Positions 9,844-20,362 of a stretch of 64,000 nucleotides of DNA are shown here, in pieces. The DNA is from Ehretia macrophylla (taxonomy: Eukaryota > Streptophyta > Magnoliopsida > Boraginales > Ehretiaceae). The stretch covers positions 51,073,417 through 51,137,416 of the forward strand of contig CM075773.1 of NCBI GenBank assembly GCA_037974665.1, read 5' to 3'. Numbering within the stretch: the first letter of the stretch is position 1; every line of letters starts with the position of its first letter. A program made the position numbers and the translations under genes. The notes beneath the pieces were generated by a model. That model did no database searches and was not told the origin of the DNA. It saw nothing but the letters and a program-made list of their open reading frames with translations.

Positions 9844-11775
9844 GTTTATAATATAGGTTGTGTTATTGTTGTATTTTTTTTTCATTTCCTCTTATGTAAT
9901 GTCTTTATGTTTAATAAAATAGTGTGGTTTGTTTTTATGGTTTATGTATTTATAGTATTTACATTTATATATGTATATATAGTAAGATTACAACTTTTCT
10001 TTTATTTATGTTTTTAACAGTAATGTTATAATATTGTTAAAAAAAAAACAAAAAAAGGGAAACATGTTTTCAACAGGGCACTCGAGCGCGCCTTGAAGGC
10101 GCTCGAGCGCTATACTGTAGTTGGGACTTATAACCTAAGCCCCGATGGCAGCAGCATAAAAAAAATGGATTTAGTTCTTCTGAATATTAGATCTAGGGGT
10201 TGATTGTTGATATGTCTCGAGAATGTCTTTAGTTAATCTTGCCATTAAAGTCTTCTAACGACTTTGGTAATCTGGTGTGATTTCAACACTCACTGCATAA
10301 TTTTCAGCAACTGTTATGGCTATACATTCATTTGTGTATATATTCTGAGTTTTCTCCAATGCATTTGTTAGCAAACCATTAAAGGAGATTTATTATGTAT
10401 ATTTTTAATTTGGTATGTTAAATTTCTCTCTTTCAAAAAAAAAAGAAACAAAAAAGGTGTTTGTTCTATTTTGTGTGATTTTGATTTAGTCTTTAAAAAA
10501 ATTAAGTTTAAAAAAAAACATAAAAAAATTTCAAAAAAAAATTAGTCCTTGCGAAACTAAATTGTGTATATCATTGAGCTTTAAATTTTGTTTTGTATCA
10601 CTTTTGTTTTTATCCTTATAACTAACGTTGGTGTTTGAAGCTTTTAACGACAAATTTTCTTTCAGAACTATTTGAGGAACAATACTTGAAATTTTTATCA
10701 GGTTGTATCTATCTTTTTAATTTGCAATGCATTGCATCACTTTCTTACATTGAGGGCAATGTAAGGTTTGGGTTTGAGGAGGTAGGAGAAAATAGTCGAT
10801 ACTACCTATTTAAAAATTTTCCAAATTTCAAAAATTTTACTTCACTTATTCATAATAATTAAATTTGAGTGGTTAATTGTTGAAATATGGTTAGATTGTG
10901 ATAAAATATTTGATTTAACTTTGAATTTGGAATGGAAAAATGATTAGCCACTAAGAGTTGAGTTTGTATCTAGATTTTTTTTTGAAACCTTGTTAACTAT
11001 TACTACATCCCAATAGCGTCACATGATTCAATTAGAAGTTTTTGATTAATTATTATAAAAAAAAAAGAAGTAGATTGAGATGTTTTCAATGCGAGATGTT
11101 GTGTTTGATTGAAATTTGACTTATTTTTCTAGATCGGTATACTCCTTTGAAAAAAAAGAAAAAAAAATATTTAGATGACTCACTCAATATCATCTAAATA
11201 TTAAAAATATTGATTCAATAAAAAGAGGCAGAAAAGAAACTCATAACAAAATGCTTTTGTCTAACCATTTTTGAGCATTTTTGGTTATGAAAGAGCTATC
11301 AATACAAATCCTACCAGACAAGCCTTCTTTCACCAAACACAATTCAACTGAAGAAAGACAATACTTCAAGAAAGTCTTTGAATCAACCAACATCTACCAT
11401 TCGAGTCATCTATTCATAAAAAAAAATATACAAAAAAATATAAAAAAAAAATCTAAGGGAGTATTACTTGATTTGGAAGGTAGTTGAGTTTTAACATTTT
11501 ATGACTATCCATAGAAAATATTTTTGATTTTACAAATTTTGCGTGATTAATTTTCTTATCTCTTAATTGAGTTACAAGTGCTTAAAAATGCTCAAAGGAT
11601 TTTTTATAATTAAGTTGGTTTCATTTCTTCTAGATACAAAATGATTTCTTGGGGTGAAATTATTTAGAAAACAAACTCACTGCTAATCATGTATTTTATA
11701 AAATATAATTGTATGAATACATTGACTGCTTAGATTTAATATTTTTGAATCTATGAAGTAATTGATGCCTTTATT
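9844..11775 (+). other. A1 internal non-coding region
   Basis: About 1.9 kb with no gag or pol similarity. It is broken by many A-runs and T-runs of 7-11 bases (also at 9240-9520). A 12-nt palindrome lies at 10099-10110. TTGAGGGCAATGTAAGG at about 10750 followed by GGGTTTGAGGAGGT at 10770-10783 repeats the purine block found next to the 3' LTR, as Athila/Tat elements often show after pol. A 75-codon ORF at 10635-10862 overlaps this block and is probably not a gene. Confidence 0.6.
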
Positions 11776-11807
11776 TGAGGACAAGCAAAGAATGGGTTTG
11801 AGGAGGT
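11776..11807 (+). other. A1 polypurine tract block
   Basis: GAGGACAAGCAAAG followed by GGGTTTGAGGAGGT abuts the TGATAAATCC start of the 3' LTR. The first part is the conserved pre-LTR phrase of the Athila/Tat group. Confidence 0.8.
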
Positions 11808-12837
11808 TGATAAATCCGTATTTTTAGTAACTTTAACCTATTAAATCATGTATATTGTATTATTATTTCAAGATTAATTATATATTTTACACAAATTTAG
11901 TGCAATATAGGTTTTAAAGAATAAAAAGCAAAAACGGCCATAAAAACCAATTTTTCAAGCAAATATTCGACGCAACACTAAAGAAAAATGGTAGAAAAAC
12001 TTCAAAACGAGCAATTCAAGATTGAATTTGGCCAAACCAAGTGCGGAAACGGATTCAGGACGCTGAAAAACTTTGGAATAGACCCGGTCAACTTTTTGGT
12101 CAACGGTCAAAGTCAACGGTCAATGGTCAAAGTCAACCGAGCTAGTCAAAGTCAAAGTTCAGAGTCAAAGTTCACCTACCACAGCCGAAAGTGCGCTTGA
12201 TCGCCCCTTTTTCCTGCTCAAGTGCCCCTTTTTAAAATTGGCAGACAACTGGTTGACAACGCGTGAAAGGAAAAAGACGAAAAAAATAATAAAAAATTAT
12301 TAGTGCAAAAGGGTGCTCGAGCGCCCCCCTGCATTTTTGCCTATAAAAGTCACGATTTTGCAGCAACGAAAGGGCACCAATTTTTCTCATCTTAGCCAAG
12401 TTTCTGCCTCTCTAGTGGGCAGAAACGATTTTTCATCTTTTTTTTTGTATATAATCAGTTTTCTTCATACTTTAACTTAGGAGTAGGTTAGTTTAGTTTA
12501 GTTAGGGTCCTAAATTAAGGGTCGAGCTTATGGATTAACGCCATAGCTTCGGAGAAATCGAGCCGGCTAAATCAAGATGTGCTTAAATTCGGAAACTTTT
12601 ATTCTTGATTTCGATTTCCGTTTTGTAAATCTAATTATGGCACTTTAGACCCTTATTTTTGGAATGATAAATAAGTGATGATATTTTTTGAATATATTTA
12701 GATTTAGATTAATTAAAGTCTCGTATTCTTTAATTGCTTAGTATTATCTATTAATTATACGTATACTTGTAGTTATGATATAATTAATCGAGAATACATA
12801 TACGCCCAAATTTGTAAACCAGTGGCAATACGAGACT
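11808..12837 (+). repeat. A1 3' LTR, left part
   Basis: Aligns with 7514-8543 of the 5' LTR. It contains the second GTCAA array (12085-12171), the palindrome with one mismatch (12311-12326) and a TATAAAAG box (12342-12349). It is cut by G2 after AGACT at 12833-12837. Confidence 0.9.
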
Positions 12838-15324
12838 TGTGACGACCGAGAACCTCTTCATATTCATTTTAAATTGTTGAACGTCTTATTTGAGCATTAA
12901 ATGTGCATTTATTTAATTTTTAGCATAAGACACTATTCATAAGAAAAATTTATTGTTTAATTTTTCTGAAACTGTATTTTTCTCCTGTCACATATCATGT
13001 AGGAGGAATGTGAAAAATATTATTTTGTGTATTTAATTTTGGGAGTATGCATTTAGAAAATAGTTTTCGTCTTGAATGAATAGTGTTATGTGACTTAACT
13101 AAGTGTTTTAATTAGCTAGCACCTTTGTTGCACCTTAGACTCATTTTTAAACAACCCATGCTCTTTTTAATAGCTCATTTATGCACACAACTTGACCCCA
13201 CTTAAGCTTACTTAACATAAAACTCTCACAACTCACAACTTGGCTCATAACATAGCAACGAAAAAAAAAAAGAGCTGAAAGTTATTGTAGCAAATCCGAA
13301 AATAGCATAGGAGGAGAATTTCTTCATCAAACCTTGGGGTTGAGCTCATGGCTTGCTTAGGGAGGATTCTAGAGCACCTAGGAGCTTCACCACCTTGCCT
13401 ACATCTTCATACAAGTGAGGGAGTTGCATTTTTATAATTATCAAAGTTTATGTTCATATATTGAAATTTTTGATTTGTTGATTATTGCTGTAATACTTGT
13501 TATAAATGCTTAATATGTGTTTATTAGAGCCTATAGTGTAGACTTTTAAAGCTTGTTAGCAAATTTTATGGTAGAATGCATAGATTGATTGAAAGAGATG
13601 ATGAATAGTGTAGTGAATAGTGTAGTGAATAGTGAAATCCGAAAATTTAGGGTTTCTTTTTATATATAATTTGTTAATTAGATTGAATTGAGGCTTCCTT
13701 TAGGTGCTTTAGACATTAGTGAAAATAGACAAAGACTCACGTGAGGTTAAATTACCCGAAAATGAGTTAAAATGTAAAATTTGTTAACTTTAAAAATGAG
13801 ACTTTTCTCGTTAAGCAATCCGGGCAAATTTGGGCATTGATTTGGGTATCCTTGGGCTAAGGAAGCACCTTTGGTGCTTTCGTTTCGCGGAAATGAGGTT
13901 CGGTTAGTATAGTTGTAGTTCAAACCTGTTCGGGGCCTTCCCAAACTTTTGTTTCTAAAATGAGCTTTTATGATCCTAAAAGGAGCCTTTGGACTTAATT
14001 AAGAATATAGAAAGACTAGGATATGATTTGGAAATCTTGAACCATGCATAGGAGAAAGAAAACTCGGTTAAAAAAAAGGAAAAAAGTAGTTTTGGCTATA
14101 TTTGATGCAATTGGCACTTGTATTTAAGTTAACTTGTATTGTATTGGATAATTAGCATATAATTAAGCTATTTGAGTAGATTGTGGGATTTAATTGTGTT
14201 GATTGCTTCTTTTGGCATCTTTTAGCTAATATCGTGCTTATATGAACTTTTATCATGTGTATATGTGAGGGCGGCCTACTTTGTCGTTCCTCTTATGTGT
14301 TATGTGTTATATTGATTGCGTATGACTTGTCTCGGGATTGCGCAACCTTTTCGGACATGGTAGCGTCGAGAAACACGGGCGGCGTCGGGCTTGCCGTGCT
14401 CCCTCGACTACCATGGTGCCTATTCCCTTTCTCGCTGAGGCATACTCCACTACCCCAGAGGCGTGGTTCACCTGCTGGGCATGGACCTACCTCGGGAGAA
14501 AGGGTCGTAGGATCGGGATACATCCGGAGTATCCCAATTGTTGGTGTTTGGGGTTTGCCGGCATGTTCGTGATGCTCGTGGTTCGTGGCTCGTGATTGAA
14601 GACTCGGAAGTGGAACCATATCCTTTTTAAAAGTGGTTAATTGCTTGGCTTATTGTCTTGTTGGTTTATGTGGCTTATATATGTTTTCTTGTGTTTGCAT
14701 ATCATATTGCACGTTGGCATGTTGCATCACCTCCCTCGCTGGGCAACTTTGTTGCTCACTCCTCATTTGAAATGTTTAAGAAGAAGCTGGGGTGAATCCC
14801 CAGCTGTTAGAAGTAGAAGAAGAAGAAGAAGTTCACGTAGATCAGAATCCGTGACTTTATGTGCTAAGGTGGATCTTATGTGCTACTTGCGTGGAGTTCT
14901 TATTGATAATGTATTTTGAGACCTTGGGGTCTTGTGTATACGTTTAGTAGTTGTAGACTAGAATGTTAGAGAAAGATGTTGGATTGTAATAATGGATCCT
15001 AGACTTTATTTGCTTGAAGTGTTGTTGTCTATGGCTAAAACCAACTTATCTCGCATGCTTGTGTGCTTAAGTAGATTGTTGTGGTTCCAAGGCTCGGATG
15101 GTCATGAGGAGCTAGTTGGCTTTATGAATCTTGTAAACTAGGTTGTATGAATGGTTGATTGTGGTCTAAGACTTGTATGTGATTGTTGGTAGGTTTCTAG
15201 ATAGTCCTATATATAGGGAAAACTCCGTTCGTTTTTCCTAAAATTTCGTGCCCGGGGTTTGGAATTGGGTGAGAATAGCATGATAAATAGGAGTCCCGGT
15301 CTCGTGAGGGATCAGGGCGTTACA
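12838..15324 (+). repeat. G2 5' LTR
   Basis: Starts TGTGACGACCGAG, ends GGGCGTTACA. It has a GC-rich module (about 14330-14600), the conserved hairpin (14734-14762), a short GAA run (14815-14831) and the block AGGGAAAACTCCGTTCG near its end (15215-15231). Overlapping ORFs in the GC-rich module are present in both LTRs but also on both strands, so I treat them as composition effects. Confidence 0.92.
14734..14762 (+). repeat. Conserved LTR hairpin, G2 5' LTR
   Basis: CCTCGCT, stem GGGCAAC, loop TTT, stem GTTGCTC, then ACTCC. Seven pairs including one G.U. Followed by TTT(A/C)AGGAG. Confidence 0.75.
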
Positions 15325-15328
15325 GAAG

Positions 15329-15340
15329 TGGTATCAGAGC
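15329..15340 (+). other. G2 primer-binding site
   Basis: TGGTATCAGAGC (initiator Met-tRNA) four bases after the 5' LTR. Confidence 0.92.
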
Positions 15341-15900
15341 TTAGCTACTTAGCTAGGCGCAAGCCGGGATAGGGTCTTCGGCTTGTGGGGTAGTGGCCTT
15401 AGTGTCAATGTGTTTAGAAAGTGTATGTGCATGTCTTATGTGATAAGAGAGTTAATGTGATCAATGTGCTTATGTGATCAACATGTTTTATTTGTTGAGT
15501 GAACTAGTTGTGGTTTATGTGCTTGTGTGATAAGTGGAATGGATGAGGTTAACGTGCTTGATGTGTTTATATGTTCAATGTGTTTATGTGATTAATGCGA
15601 GCTATGCGATTAACGTGCCTTGTGTGAATTATGTGCTTTGTGTACTTGAGTGCTCGATATGCTTTATATGACTAATGTGAATATGTGATTAACTTGTTTT
15701 ATGTGAAGTTATTGTTTAAATGACTTAGTAGTTTATAATTTGTGTATGTGAACTTGTTGTTTATGTGACTTTACTTGTTATAAATTGCTAACGTGATCAA
15801 TGTGTTTTATGTGTTAAGCATGCTTACGTGAAACAATGTGTTTTATGTATGAGGGTAACTCGCTTGTATGTGTAAGAAATTGCGAGGACACAAATTTTGT
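15341..15900 (+). other. G2 internal region, ATGTG-rich, no gene
   Basis: About 560 bp of degenerate repeats around TATGTG, GTGATTAA and TGTGCTT. Many ATGs, each with a short frame. Only the final AATTGCGAGGACAC resembles the end of gypsy pol (NCED in one frame). This is leader plus pol tail with all coding DNA between deleted. Confidence 0.8.
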
Positions 15901-15913
15901 AAGGAGGGGAGAG
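15901..15913 (+). other. G2 polypurine tract
   Basis: AAGGAGGGGAGAG lies directly before TGTGACGACC of the 3' LTR. The frame NCEDTNFVRRGE runs through it into the LTR. Confidence 0.85.
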
Positions 15914-18394
15914 TGTGACGACCGAGAACCTCTTCATATTCATTTTAAATTGTTGAACGTCTTATTTGAGCATTAAATGTGCATTTATTTAATTTTTAGC
16001 ATAAGACACTATTCATAAGAAAAATTTATTGTTTAATTTTTTTGAAACTGTATTTTTCTCCTGTCACATATCATGTAGGAGGAATGTGAAAAATATTATT
16101 TTGTGTATTTAATGTTGGGAGTATGCATTTAGAAAATAGTTTTCGTCTTGAATGAATAGTGTTACGTGACTTAACTAAGTGTTTTAATTAGCTAGCACAA
16201 TTGTTGCACCTTAGACTCATTTTTAAACAACCCATGCTCTTTTTAATAGCTCATTTATGCACACAACTTGACCCCATTTAAGCTTACTCAACATAAAACT
16301 CTCACAACTCACAACTTAGCTCATAACATAGCAAAGAAAAAAAAAGAGCTGAAAGTTACTGTGGCAAATCCGAAAATGGTATAGAAGGAGAATTTCTTCA
16401 TCAAACTTTGGAGTTGAGCTCTTGGCTTGCTTAGGAAGGATTCTAGAGCACCTAGGAGCTTCACCACCTTGCCTACATCTTCATACAAGTGAGAGAGTTG
16501 TATTTTTATAATTATCAAAGTTTATGTTCATATATTGAAATTTTTGATTTGTTGATTATTGCTATAATACTTGTTATAAATGTTTAATATGTGTTTATTA
16601 GAGCCTATAGAGTAGACTTTTAAAGCTTGTTAGCAAATTTTATGGTAGAATGCATAGATTGATTGAAAGAGATGATGAATAGTATAGTGAATAGTGAAAT
16701 CCGAAAATTTAGGAATTTTTTTATATATAATTTGTTAATTAGATTGGATTGAGGCTTTGTTTAGGGGCTTTAGACATTAGTGAAACTAGACAAAGACTCA
16801 CGTGAGGTTGAATTACCCGAAAATGAGCTAAAATGTAAAATTGTTATCTTTAAAAAGGAGAATTTTCTCGGTTTGCAATCGGGGCAAATTTGGGCATTGA
16901 TTTGTGTATCCTTGAGCTAAGGAAGTACCTTTGGTGCTTTCGTTTTGCGGAAATGGGGTTCGGTTAGTATAGTTGTAGTTCAAACCCGTTCGGGGCCTTC
17001 CCGAACTTTTGTTTCTAAAATGAGCTTTTATGATCCTAAAAGGAGCCTTTGGACTTAATTAAGAATATAGAAAGACTAGGATATGATTTGGAAATCTTGA
17101 ACCATACATAGGAGAAAGAAACCTTGGTTAAAAAAAGGGGAAAAAGTAGTTTTGGCTATATTTGATGCAATTGGCACTTGTATTTAAGTTAACTTGTATT
17201 GTATTAGATAATTAGCATATAATTAAGCTATTTGAGTAGATTGTGGGATTTAATTGTGTTGATTGCTTCTTTTGGCATCTTTTAGCTAATATCGTGCTTA
17301 TATGAACTTTTATCGTGTGTATATGTGAGGGCGGCCTACTTTGTCGTCCCTCTTATGTGTTATGTGATATATTGATTGCTTGTGACTTGTCTTGGGATTG
17401 CGCAACCTTTTCGGACATGGTAGCGTCGAGAAACACGGGCGGCGTCGGGCTTGCCGTGCTCCCTCGACTACCATGGTGCCTATTCCCTTTCTCGCTGAGG
17501 CATACTCCACTACCCCAGAGGCGTGGTTCACCTGCTGGGCATGGACCTACCTCGGGAGAAAGGGTCGTAGGATCGGGATACATCCGGAGTATCCCAATTG
17601 TTGGTGTTTGGGGTTTGCCGGCATGTTCGTGATGCTCGTGGTTCGTGGCTCGTGATTGAAGACTCGGAAGTGGAACCGTATCCTTTTTAAAAGTGGTTAA
17701 TTGCTTGGCTTATTGTCTTGTTGGTTTATGTGGCTTATATATGTTTTCTTGTGTTTGCATATCATATTGCACGTTGGCATGTTGCATCACCTCCCTCGCT
17801 GGGCAACTTTGTTGCTCACTCCTCATTTGAAATGTTTCAGGAGAAGCTGAGGTGAATCCCCAGCTGTTAGAAGTAGAAGAAGAAGAAGAAGTTCACGTAG
17901 ATCAGAATCCGTGACTTTGTGTGCTAAGGTGGATCTTATGTGCTACTTGCGTGGAGTTCTTGTTGATAATGTATTTTGAGACCTTGGGGTCTTGTGTATA
18001 CGTTTAGTAGTTGTAGACTAGAATGTTAGAGAAAGATGTTGGATTGTAATAATGGATCCTAGACTTTATTTTCTCTTGCATGCTTGGAGTGTTGTTGTCT
18101 ATGGCTAAAACCAACTTATCTCGCATGCTTGTGTGCTTAAGTAGATTGTTGTGGTTCCAAGGCTCGGATGGTCATGAGGAGCTAGTTGGCTTTATGAATC
18201 TTGTAAACTAGGTTGTATGAATGGTTGATTGTGGTCCAAGACTTGTATGTGATTGTTGGCAGGTTTTTAGATAGTCCTATATATAGGGAAAACTCCGTCC
18301 TTTTTTCCTAAAATTTCGTGCCCGGGGTTTGGAATTGGGTGAGAATAGCATGATAAATAGGAGTCCCGGTCTCGTGAGGGATCGGGGCGTTACA
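15914..18394 (+). repeat. G2 3' LTR
   Basis: Pairs with 12838-15324. Differences include loss of a 12-bp GAATAGTGTAGT repeat unit near 16685 and scattered substitutions, mostly in the first 1 kb. The GC-rich module is at about 17390-17660. Confidence 0.92.
17794..17822 (+). repeat. Conserved LTR hairpin, G2 3' LTR
   Basis: Identical to the copy at 14734-14762; here it is followed by GTTTCAGGAG. Confidence 0.75.
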
Positions 18395-18399
18395 AGACT

Positions 18400-18945
18400 A
18401 CCACGGACGGAATTAGCTAGGTTGTACCAGTACCTCCGGGGTACGTAAGTTAGAAGATTAATTGAGAAGTTGGATATAGTTAGGTTATACTAACATATTT
18501 AGTCTTGTTAATTAATTAGTCCTATTACTTACGTATCTAAGGCTAACTTCAGAAGTGGGAGCTTGTAGCCCTATTTCTTGAATGATTTATTCTTTTAATT
18601 TAAATCTATAATATTACACTTAAATACTCTGATCGAATTTATCATTTCAAATCATGGACCCGCTAAATTGAATTAACCACTCCTTGACTAAATTATTTTA
18701 GTTTAATACCGTACTTTCGGACGTTTGGACTTAATTTACTCTATCTTTGGACTTTTGGACTTAATCAAAACTTATCCATGACGGGAGATAGTCAAACAAA
18801 TCATAAACTAAAATTTTAACTTGAAACTGTTAATCCCAATCTCCGTGGATCGACCCTCTACTCGTCACATCTAGAGGTAATTCAAGGTAAGCAATATTTT
18901 CAATCATTTAACCATATTATTTTTTAGCGCAAAACGACGCGATCA
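18400..18945 (+). repeat. A1 3' LTR, right part
   Basis: Resumes with ACCACGGACGG after G2's duplication and aligns with 8544-9089. Ends GACGCGATCA. The G1 flank CGTAG follows. Confidence 0.9.
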
Positions 18946-18950
18946 CGTAG

Positions 18951-20008
18951 GAAGTAGATAAATTGATATGCTGAGTAATTTGTTTTGGTTGATGGAAATG
19001 ATTACGAGGATGAATTCGACACCATGTAGATTGTAAGTTATGAACTTAGAGTACTTGTAATAACTATTAATGTTTGGTATACATTGAAGTTATTCTATCA
19101 TTGAAAATTACTAATGGACTCATCTATGGGATATAAGGGTTAGATTGGACTAAGTCATTTTAGGCACTATGGATCCCTAAAGAATTAATGAAATATTGGC
19201 AAGACTAAGTTCTTACTCGTTATAGCTAGGAGTTGATTGCACTAATTAAGTGTATGAACCTTATAACTCAGATTCCTAAATCTTGATGACTTCTAACCAA
19301 CTTGATGCATTAGTTTATAGGATGTTTTGTAAGAATGTGTACGTGTTATGACTATTTAGAGAATGGGGATATTGGTAAAGGAAGAGGTTATGTAGGAAAT
19401 ATTGGTTACGTTGGTTAGGATATGTGGTACACATTAAATTATTAGAGTTAGTCCTGATATGATTAAGACTTGGGCCATTAGCATGCTCTAGTGTTACAAT
19501 GGATTAAGAGTATAATTATGTACAAGAGGGTGACAAGTGAATATGGAGGTTTAGATGGTATCTTGATGAGTTTCGAGTGTTACATGTTGATTTCAAGAGG
19601 CTCTTCGTTAGATTTAAGAAAGTTAGAAATGAATGTAGTGCTCAATTTTCTAAGGATGAAAGTAATGAGACATGACAAGTAGCATTACATTAAGGAGAAT
19701 TGTGACATTCTATGAATTGAAACGGCTTTTCCACTTTGTGCTTACTATTGTTCCTTGAGGTTGAATTATAATTAAGGAAGTCAACTTGAAGATAAGTAAA
19801 GGTTTTAGAATTGAATAATCCATCTTCGAGTCTGTTAAAAATGACCAGCTGGGTTAGGTGAATCAAATAAGTTGATTTCGTTCTCACTATAATAATGACT
19901 ATCGTGTTCGAGGTATGTAAGCTTGTCAACATTAATAGAAGTTTATTATACTCTAAGGGTCAACCTCTTTGTTACTAGTAGTATATAGGAATTGCGATGG
20001 ATTCTGTT
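18951..20008 (+). pseudogene. G1 pol remnant, heavily decayed
   Basis: About 1 kb of G1 internal DNA between A1 and the purine tract. No long frame. Two weak landmarks: near 19495 a QWIKSIIM-like stretch where gypsy integrase has WKWDxITMD, and near 19900 a RVxEVCKLVN-like stretch where the integrase C-terminus has HDVFHVSxLR. The end AATTGCGATGGATTCTGTTAA matches the NCEDAI pol tail of the other gypsy elements here. Most of pol is missing. The assignment rests on order and weak similarity. Confidence 0.4.
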
Positions 20009-20021
20009 AAAGAGGGGAGGA
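20009..20021 (+). other. G1 polypurine tract
   Basis: AAAGAGGGGAGGA lies before the TGTGAAACCC start of the 3' LTR. Confidence 0.85.
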
Positions 20022-20322
20022 TGTGAAACCCTGCATTCATTTATACATTTATTTATATGAATTCATAAATATTTGACGTGCACTCATATTTACAAACATT
20101 TACATCATTTTATGTGTACTTGCATCGTTTAACGTGCATTTAAATTCAATTACGAGCCTTTGGATGTTTTAGATATCATAGGTATTAAATAGGTTTTATT
20201 GCATTTTACTAGCCAACTAAAACAATTGAAATAGAACTAGAATGACAAACTAGAAGATAGGCTTTTAGTTGGGGGGCACTCTTGTCATTTGGCAACCAAA
20301 CAAAATATCCTACCTAATAAAA

Positions 20323-20362
20323 TACACACACACACAAAACGGAGCACACACACACACACACT
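20323..20362. repeat. (CA)n microsatellite
   Basis: Two ACACAC runs split by AAAACGGAG, followed at 20376-20411 by a GA-rich stretch. Confidence 0.9.

Larger units (their letters stand above)
12838..18394 (+). mobile_element. G2, non-autonomous gypsy element with minimal internal region
   Basis: Exact target duplication AGACT at 12833-12837 and 18395-18399, inside the A1 3' LTR. The LTRs are 12838-15324 (2487 bp) and 15914-18394 (2481 bp), about 97-98% identical by eye, so insertion is fairly recent. The internal region is only 589 bp: primer site, ATGTG-rich leader, and a pol tail of about 20 bp plus purine tract. There is no gag or pol. It must have moved using proteins of related elements; the G3 LTR is its closest relative in the window. 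Confidence 0.92.
7514..18945 (+). mobile_element. A1, non-autonomous Athila/Tat-like LTR element
   Basis: The LTRs are 7514-9089 (1576 bp) and 11808-12837 plus 18400-18945, which also total 1576 bp once nested G2 and its duplication are removed. Target duplication: CATAG (7509-7513) against CGTAG (18946-18950), one mismatch. The LTRs start TGATAAATCCG and end GCGATCA. The primer site TGGCGCCGTTGCCGGGG and the GAGGACAAGCAAAG block before the 3' LTR are hallmarks of the Athila/Tat (Ogre-type) group of Ty3/gypsy. The internal region is only 2718 bp and has no gag or pol similarity that I can see, so A1 depends on proteins from other elements. LTR identity is high, in the mid-90s percent by eye. 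Confidence 0.88.

Noticed and set aside
14255-14619. ORFs of 85-108 codons on both strands, repeated in the second G2 LTR (17310-17655) and partly in the G3 LTR (23130-23448)
   Set aside because: They lie in the GC-rich LTR module, overlap in several frames, lack domains, and are shared only because the LTRs are shared.
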